Positions 58,290 through 64,000 of a DNA stretch of 64,000 bases are shown here, one piece after another. The notes beneath the pieces were generated by a model. The model worked only from the letters and a program-made list of their open reading frames with translations. It ran no database searches and was not told where the DNA came from. The stretch spans positions 92,823,537-92,887,536 of the forward strand of contig OW240921.1 of NCBI GenBank assembly GCA_933207985.1, written 5' to 3'. How positions within the stretch are numbered: the first letter of the stretch is position 1; each line of letters opens with the position of its first letter. The position numbers and the translations under genes are program-made. The stretch is from Pelobates cultripes (lineage: Eukaryota > Chordata > Amphibia > Anura > Pelobatidae).

Positions 58290-58955
58290 ATTTATGCATA
58301 AAATATTTTACCAGGAAGGATACATTGACATTTCTGTCCTGGGTCCACAAAACATTGCATTGATACATTAGGGTACAATAAAATACAAAAACAATATTAA
58401 TACACAATAAATACAAAATTTAACATAGAACAGGTAGAAAATATATAATCAATCATGACAGGTGCATTCTGTTTTGAGATATGTAGAGAGGGATCTCTTA
58501 AAGGATTTTAGGCCTGGAGAAGATTTGAAAGTGTGCAGGAGGTCGTTCCATAATTGCGGTGCTCTGTAGGAGAAGGAGGATCGGGCCGTTTTCTTTTTGT
58601 ATTGAGGTAGACTAAATAAAGTGCTGGTACTGGATCGGAGGTTATAGGAGGTGGGAACAGCCGGGGAAAACATTCTCTCAGGTAGTGTGGGAGCTTCCCA
58701 GAAAAGATCTTAAACACAAGGCTGGAAAAATGAAGGGTGCGTCTGGATTCCAACGACAGCCAGTTTACTTATTTTAGCATGTCACAATGGTGGGTCATGT
58801 AATTACATTGTAGCACAAACGGCAGAACAAGTTATACAATGTATTAAGTTTATTAAGATGGGTTTGCGGTGCAGGTGCATATACTACAGCCCCATAAGCA
58901 ATTATTGGCATCAGCTTTTGCTGTACAATCTTTTCCTTCAAATAATAATAATGAA
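58290..58955 (-). pseudogene. L2-like LINE reverse transcriptase C-terminus and 3' end
   Basis: The minus strand reads ESRRTLHFSSLVFKIFSGKL, LPHYLRECFP and, in an overlapping frame, SYNLRSSTSTLF, SSFSYRAPQLWNDLLHTFKS and LKSFKRSLSTYLKTE. LPxYL..., YNLRSS and SF.yRAP.LWN..P are the conserved C-terminal words of L2-type and related LINEs. One frameshift separates the halves. Downstream (lower coordinates to about 58290) is an A-rich 3' region with the block TTTTACCAGGAAGGATACAT. The 5' part is missing. Confidence 0.75.
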
Positions 58956-58974
58956 TAATAATGCATTGTAAGGG

Positions 58975-59475
58975 TACCTAAAAAGTGGGGTGCAGGAGTG
59001 AGACAGTCAGTGTTGCAGGGGTTACTTGAGATCAGAGCCAGAGACGACCTAATAAGTGGGGTGCAGGAGTGAGACAGTCAGCGTTGCAGGGGTTACTTGA
59101 GATCAGAGCCAGAGACCACCTAATAAGTGGGGTGCAGGGGTGAGACAGTCAGTGTTGCAGGGTTTACTTGAGATCATAGCCAGAGATTACCTAATAAGTG
59201 GGGTGCAGGGGTGAGACAGTCAGTGTTGCAGGGGTTACTTGAGATCAGAGCCAGAGACGACCTAATAAGTGGGGTGCAGGGGTGAGACAGTCAGTGTTGC
59301 AGGGTTTACTTGAGATCATAGCCAGAGATTACCTAATAAGTGGGGTGCAGGGATGAGAGAGTCAGTGTTGCAGGGTTTACTTGAGATCATAGCCAGCGAT
59401 TACCTAATAAGTGGGGTGCAGGGGTGAGACAGTCAGTGATGCAGTGGTTAATTGAGATCAGAGCCAGAGGTTACA
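58975..59475. repeat. Tandem satellite, 71-bp unit, seven copies
   Basis: GTGGGGTGCAGG recurs at 58985, 59056, 59127, 59198, 59269, 59340 and 59411, exactly every 71 bp. Two unit types alternate (GATCAGAGCCAGAGACGACC and GATCATAGCCAGAGATTACC), suggesting past amplification of a multi-unit block. Confidence 0.95.
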
Positions 59476-59750
59476 TGTGGATGAGAGTAGAGGGATGCCA
59501 GATTAGTTTACATTAGTCCAGGTGTGTGGAAGAATGCTGAGTTACTTCCCTTGGTAAACTTCTAGGATTCATGGCACTTATTGGAAGTTGGCACTTGATG
59601 GATAGTGGCACACAGATGGAATGTGGCCTGCGCTCCCTACGGTCCCTATGGTCACATGCATCAATCTTGTGCTCAAACTCCCAATACTCTTGGACTGCAA
59701 TGGCTCTAGTATTCAATCCCATATATGTAACTCCCCCTGCCCTCCTATAT

Positions 59751-59866
59751 ATGGCCGCCGCCATTTGCGGCTACTCTATCCTCCTATCAATCTTATTGAC
59801 TTCCTTAACATGGCCGCCTCCATTTTCAGCCACTTTATGACCTTCCTAATATGGCCGCCGCCATTT
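59751..59866 (+). promoter_or_regulatory. Three YY1-like sites
   Basis: ATGGCCGCCGCCATTT (59751-59766), ATGGCCGCCTCCATTTT (59810-59826) and ATGGCCGCCGCCATTT (59851-59866) match the YY1 motif GCCGCCATTTT and are partly palindromic. ATGGCC and ATGGTC remnants follow near 59879 and 59951. Binding is inferred. Confidence 0.5.
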
Positions 59867-60046
59867 GCCCTCCACAATATGGCCACTAATACTCACAGCT
59901 AACCCTTACCCTCCCCTTAAGTGTTACATTACACTTTAGACCTCCACAATATGGTCGACAATACTCGCGGCTAATCTATCCTTTTTCCTGCTGATCACCG
60001 GTATAAAGTGAGTAAATACACGCCCTTCCTGTTACCATTCGCACTG

Positions 60047-60060
60047 ACTACATATCCCAT
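60047..60060 (+). promoter_or_regulatory. ZNF143-like site
   Basis: ACTACATATCCCAT resembles ACTACAnnTCCCA and matches the site at 45486. It lies about 235 bp upstream of the TATA box. Confidence 0.4.
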
Positions 60061-60282
60061 GTAGCATTGCAACCTATGATGCTTTTGCATCACGTGACTA
60101 ATTTTCCACTGCGATTTCCACTTTATTTAACCCTCATTTTTATTATAATTTATGATATTTAACCTTTATACTATGTAAAGAATGTAATGTAATACCTCTT
60201 ATGTACTTTTAATATGTTTATAATATGTTGAATTCTAATTGGAAATTATAATTTTGGCGCCAATTTTAAACACAGTTATCCC

Positions 60283-60290
60283 TATATATA
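60283..60290 (+). promoter_or_regulatory. TATA box of PLE relic 2
   Basis: TATATATA, about 35-40 bp before the degenerate hammerhead core, the same spacing as at 45603-45638. Confidence 0.5.
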
Positions 60291-60318
60291 CCTCTATAGC
60301 CAGGTTGAATGTTTTTTA

Positions 60319-60352
60319 TTCCTTCTGAAAAAGCCTGCAAACGTGAAACACG
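60319..60352 (+). ncRNA. Degenerate hammerhead core
   Basis: CTTCTGAAAAAGCCTG then TGAAACACG keeps the position and outline of the PLE hammerhead. However, the core reads CTGAAAA (the invariant G of CTGANGA is changed) and stems I and II do not pair. A decayed copy, not expected to cleave. Confidence 0.5.
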
Positions 60353-60478
60353 ATATGGACTTTTAATATTGTGTATTTTAACTTATTAAAGATGTTATGG
60401 TTACCTTTTTGTGCCAAACATCTTTGTTATATGCACTTTTCCTGGCATTTTAAAGTTTTATACTTCAAGTAATCCCAA

Positions 60479-60541
60479 GGTGGGGATAATACCACCAACG
60501 CTGAGTTCATAGAGCAGTTAGCCTGCTCTATCCTTGTAAGT
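60479..60541 (+). other. Two-hairpin/GTAAGT module, relic copy 1
   Basis: Hairpin 1: GGTGG (60479-60483) with CCACC (60492-60496), loop GGATAATA. Hairpin 2: ATAGAGCAG (60509-60517) with CTGCTCTAT (60523-60531), 9 bp perfect, loop of 5 nt. GTAAGT follows at 60536-60541. Confidence 0.75.
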
Positions 60542-60654
60542 ATAATTTTACTTCCTTTTATTGGAGATTATTCCATTTTATTGAGAGCACTATCGGTTGC
60601 CTTTTTTATTCCTTCCTGATTGTGTGGACGTGGTGGACAGTTGCTGCATATCCT

Positions 60655-60734
60655 TTAACCCCTTAAGGACCAAACTTCTGGAATAAAAGGGAATAATGAC
60701 ATGTCACACATGTCATGTGTCCTTAAGGGGTTAA
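60655..60734. mobile_element. piggyBac-like MITE, 72 bp, TTAA flanks
   Basis: TTAA (60655-60658 and 60731-60734) flanks a 72-bp body, CCCCTTAAGGAC...GTCCTTAAGGGG. The paralogous module at about 60917-60930 keeps the uninterrupted site (CATCCTTTAAAGCAGG), so the insertion point and the TTAA duplication can be read directly. The second copy is at 24688. Confidence 0.9.
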
Positions 60735-60799
60735 AGTGGGGATTATACCGCTGTACGCCCATACTGCTAGAGCTGGCTATAGCTCTTTCAAATGTAAGT
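60735..60799 (+). other. Two-hairpin/GTAAGT module, relic copy 2
   Basis: Hairpin 1: AGTGG (60735-60739) with CCGCT (60748-60752), one U-G wobble, loop GGATTATA. Hairpin 2: AGAGCT (60769-60774) with AGCTCT (60781-60786). GTAAGT follows at 60794-60799. Confidence 0.75.
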
Positions 60800-60925
60800 G
60801 TTCTATCGTTATTTTATACTTTTATCTGATTGTATCCAACAATCTGCACTATCACGTGCCACTGTCTCCTGTCTTTTACATAATCTTGGTGTGGACATAG
60901 TTGACAATTGCCGTCCATCCTTTAA

Positions 60926-60990
60926 AGCAGGAATTATACTGCTGTACACCTATACTGCTAGAGCTGGCTATAGCTCTTTTAAACGTGAGT
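60926..60990 (+). other. Two-hairpin/GTGAGT module, relic copy 3
   Basis: Hairpin 1: AGCAG (60926-60930) with CTGCT (60939-60943), loop GAATTATA. Hairpin 2: AGAGCT (60960-60965) with AGCTCT (60972-60977). GTGAGT follows at 60985-60990. It starts 191 bp after copy 2. Confidence 0.75.
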
Positions 60991-61255
60991 GTTCCATCGC
61001 TAGTTTTTTACTTATAAAAGACTGTACTTAACAGGCTTCACTATCACTTATCCCTGTCTCTTGTCTTCCATATTATCTGTGTTCAAGTCGAACTGAGCAC
61101 AATACATCCTATAAAGTACTGACTTTCATATTTGGATAATAAGAACTTACACTGTGAGACTGCTTTGCACTAGCCCTATCCTTGCTTGTGTGCTAGATAC
61201 TGTTGTATCACTAGATTTTTTACTTGTGGCGCAGCCCTTTCCTTTTCTCTTGTCT

Positions 61256-61440
61256 TTACAGGAAGTGTTTAGGAAGTCTGTGCAAGTCACATGCAGGGAG
61301 GTGTGACTAGGGTCCATAAACAAAGGGATTTAACTCCTAAATGGCAGAGGATTGAGCAGTGAGACTGCAGGGGCATGATCTATACACCAAAACTGCTTCA
61401 TTAAGCTAAAGTTGTTCAGGTGACTATAGTGTCCCTTTAA
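61256..61440 (-). mobile_element. T2/Kolobok-type MITE fragment
   Basis: Ends GTGACTATAGTGTCCCTTTAA, with TTAA at 61437-61440. The preceding CTTCATTAAGCTAAAGTTGT matches the T2 interior. The left limit is approximate. Confidence 0.7.
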
Positions 61441-62027
61441 ATGTGAAATTCCCTTTGAATTCAAATTTTAGTAAAGAAACCTGATTATGCTAACACTTTT
61501 CTTTCTTTGACAATTATCAACTTTCATACTCCTTGTGTACTGTACTTGGAATCCTTTGCTAAAAGGTTGGGGTAGTGTTTGCATCTTAATAGTAACACAT
61601 ATTTTGGCACCAGGGTTTCTACCAGAGCAAATGTATACAAATTAACAAAAATATATTGCTGTTTTTCTTATTTTGGATTGTTTTATTACTACAGGCAAAT
61701 TTGTGAAGTGTTGCATAGATAAAATAGCACACAGTCAAATGTGTACTCGAGCAAGACTATGCAGTTCAGAAGAATGGACTATATCTTTACAGACTGGACA
61801 ATATGGCTGTTTATTTACAAATAAAGCAATTTATTAATGCTTATTAGTATGCTTTTTTCTGTCACACCAGATAATTGATGCAAAAAAAAAAAAAAATGTG
61901 CTTATTTTGTGCCTCATTTCTTAAGTTTAACATTTGTAATTAGTTTATTTGCATTTTTCTAAAATACATATAAGTTTAATAACCCTTTGTAAGTAAATTT
62001 CCAATAGCTGTTCATCTTTTATTTAAC

Positions 62028-62062
<35 letters not shown>

Positions 62063-64000
62063 TTACAAATGAATAACTGGGTTGATATAAGCTTTATTTG
62101 CAGTTGTTTTGGCATATATACATGACTCTTGTTTCTTTTCTTTATTGTTCACAATTGTTGTATTGAAAACCTTTAATAAATACTTTAATTGCACAAAAGA
62201 AATCTAATAAAACTGAGGTGCAGGGCCTATCCAAATGTCTGACAGAAAAGTTATTGAATTCACAACCTTGGGAATTACATTGTAACAATATTTTTTGGTT
62301 CAATTAAATTCATTACACCTCTTACACTAGGTCAGATTGTATGATCAGTCATAATGTTATCTGTTTTCAATAAAAAGTGGTAAACTTGAGGGGTCAGTTT
62401 CAAACGAACTGGGAGTCATCTGAATTTTGGGTGACAGGCAGGTCGTCCGAAAATGATAACCCCGAAGAGCCATATGGATCTACCACAAACAAATGGACTG
62501 GACAGTGGACGAGCATGTCTACCACATATGTCCAAACTCCTGCAGTCCAATGATGCGGGTAGGAGGGTGATTAGGTGAGTGGGCCAGTGACGTGATTGCA
62601 GTATTGGCCACCACGCCAGGATGCCTTCCAAGCCAGCCAACTGACAGCCACCCTCCAGGAACCACTCTTTCAGTGCTCTCTGCATGGTCCCAGTGCCCTG
62701 AACTTAGCATGAGTACATCTAATGATGTGCTTGCACTATGCTGATTGGGGACAGTTCCCTCATGTCCCCAAAAGCAGGAAACCGTAAAACAAACTTAGAA
62801 CGGCAGGACATGGCCCAAATATCGGGACAGTTTGGAGGCATGGATGTCCCTAGCATTCGCCCCTGGGTTGCCCCTCTTTGGAGAGATCTTGAAATCCAGG
62901 TCTGTTGAAGGTCTGAAGAACACTGATCTAGAACACTTGCAAACAATCTACCATTCTAATAATAGGGCCTATAATGGCACCTGAAAATCATTGTTCAGCT
63001 TTTACTAGTAACATCTCACGCTTCTCTCTAACTCTCATGTATCTGTCTGTCTTTACAAGTATATCTTTTTTCAATCTCCCATCTCGCCTTTACGACTCCA
63101 GCTCTCGCTTTCTCTCATTTCAGTCTTGTTTACACAGTTTTATGTTAATCCCGGCTCCCTTCTCATGTCTCAGACACGAGGCAGAGATTAATGAGGGAGG
63201 CGTAGAAATATCAAACAATATCTACCTTCAGACTTCAGGACTCTTGGTGTGTGTTTGGAATGGGGGAAGGAGTCACACTCTTGTGTTCACAGCCTTGTTC
63301 TATCGCTTGCTGATTAATGTATATATATATATATATCTGGCTTGGCAGCTCTAAGTTAACCCAATAAGATCCAACATGTGTAGTTAGACCACAAAGAAAA
63401 TAATAATGTGGCCAAAAAATCAATTTGGAATCGCATTCACTTTAAGTGGATTATAATACATTTTTACCAATTAGAGAATAATAATACTGTAACTGAAAAA
63501 GGATATATTTTGACCCATTGATTGCTATGGCCTACTATACTATGGATTCAGATTTTTTTTTTTACAATGCTCTTTTTTTCTTTTAAATGTATATTAAAGA
63601 TTTAATAATTCACATAACAATCCAGTTCAGTTCAGGCACAGCCAAGGCACACATTGCATTGGAGGATGAGAAAAAAAGAAACATTGTTTATGTTTCTGCT
63701 CTTTCCTCTATGCTTCCTCTGCTCTGATTGACAGGTACAAAAGGTAGAGCTTGTAACAATGATTGACAGTGAGCTAAAATAGAAGTCTGATAGTATTCTA
63801 TACAGGGGTTTTAATGATCTTACTTTAAACTTTGTTAGGGGACACTGAGGCTTTAAATGCAAGGTACAAGTTCATAATATTGAACATTTTTAAAGATTAT
63901 AATTCTCAGTTTATCACAGTTTATCATGGCCATTTATTTTGAGTAACAGTAAAAAATGTTAAAATGTTAATGATATGCCAGTGACAGGCTAGAATTCAAG
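61441..64000. other. Non-coding stretch to the window end
   Basis: Contains an (AAT)n microsatellite at about 62028-62062 and a (TA)n run at 63319-63338. About 62400-62950 is GC-richer and contains a CGGGACAGTTTGGAGGCATG block that looks repeat-like, but I cannot name it. No gene supported. Confidence 0.45.

Larger units (their letters stand above)
59476..61255 (+). mobile_element. Penelope-like element terminal relic 2 (no coding part)
   Basis: The order matches the PLE at 45338-46053: a factor-site array (59751-59866; ZNF143-like site at 60047), a TATA box (60283), a degenerate hammerhead core (60325) and three two-hairpin/GTRAGT modules (60479, 60735, 60926). One module junction carries a piggyBac-like MITE. 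No reverse transcriptase is present. The outer boundaries are not defined. Confidence 0.65.

Noticed and set aside
1..64000. tRNA genes, rRNA genes and host exons
   Set aside because: No clover-leaf with A and B boxes, no rRNA core, and no ORF with a recognisable host domain was seen by eye. tRNAscan-SE and a protein-to-genome search would be needed to exclude short exons.

Overview
This window reads as a gene-poor, repeat-dense stretch of nuclear DNA from an anuran amphibian. The basis is the set of TTAA-flanked repeats with T2/Kolobok-type ends (TTAAAGGRAC, a family described in Xenopus), Tx1/L1-like and CR1-like LINEs, Penelope-like elements (PLEs) with hammerhead ribozyme motifs, and Tc1, mariner, hAT and piggyBac-like DNA transposons. 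I found no convincing host protein-coding gene, tRNA or rRNA. Species cannot be fixed from the sequence. One 100-N assembly gap lies at 29506-29605.

Layout. 1-5970: AT-rich unique-looking DNA with a 68-bp-arm foldback at 1558-1701, a PLE tail relic with a hammerhead motif (4261-4845) and two T2 elements. 5975-12452: a decayed but nearly full-length Tx1/L1-like LINE. 12453-21350: mostly non-coding, with short tandem repeats and T2 pieces. 21349-24190: a CR1-like LINE on the minus strand whose ORF1 carries an in-frame 36-bp minisatellite and whose 3' half is folded back on itself. 24688-31762: piggyBac-like and T2 MITEs, a 2.5-kb hAT-like element, GC-rich hairpins around the gap, CA-rich repeats. 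34021-34528: a hAT MITE containing telomere-like DNA. 36018-39252: a hAT MITE hit by a 5'-truncated L1 with a perfect 16-bp target duplication. 41086-47809: an L1-type element that keeps ORF1 but has no visible ORF2, bounded by a perfect 15-bp duplication and split by a PLE. 48511-50565: a hAT-like element full of palindromes and CA repeats. 51438-53500: Tc1 inside a T2 element. 53815-55921: a LINE remnant carrying a 304-bp palindromic hAT MITE, then a deleted mariner. 58290-61440: an L2-like remnant, a 71-bp satellite and a second PLE terminal relic.

The most interesting signal is in the three PLE-derived regions (4.3-4.8, 45.3-46.2 and 59.7-61.2 kb). Each has a TATA-like box, then a hammerhead-like core, then one to three copies of a two-hairpin module ending in a splice-donor-like GTRAGT. 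Across five well-preserved copies the first hairpin keeps an 8-nt loop (GRATNATA) while its 5-bp stem changes with compensating substitutions, which is what a selected RNA structure would show. Upstream are factor-site-like arrays: three ZNF143-like plus ETS-like modules in one PLE, YY1-like sites in another. I know of no description of this leader module.

Nearly every large feature is a dead transposon copy, and many are nested. The nests give a relative order of insertion: L1-type, then PLE and CR1 fragment; hAT MITE, then L1; T2, then Tc1; LINE remnant, then hAT MITE; PLE leader, then piggyBac MITE.
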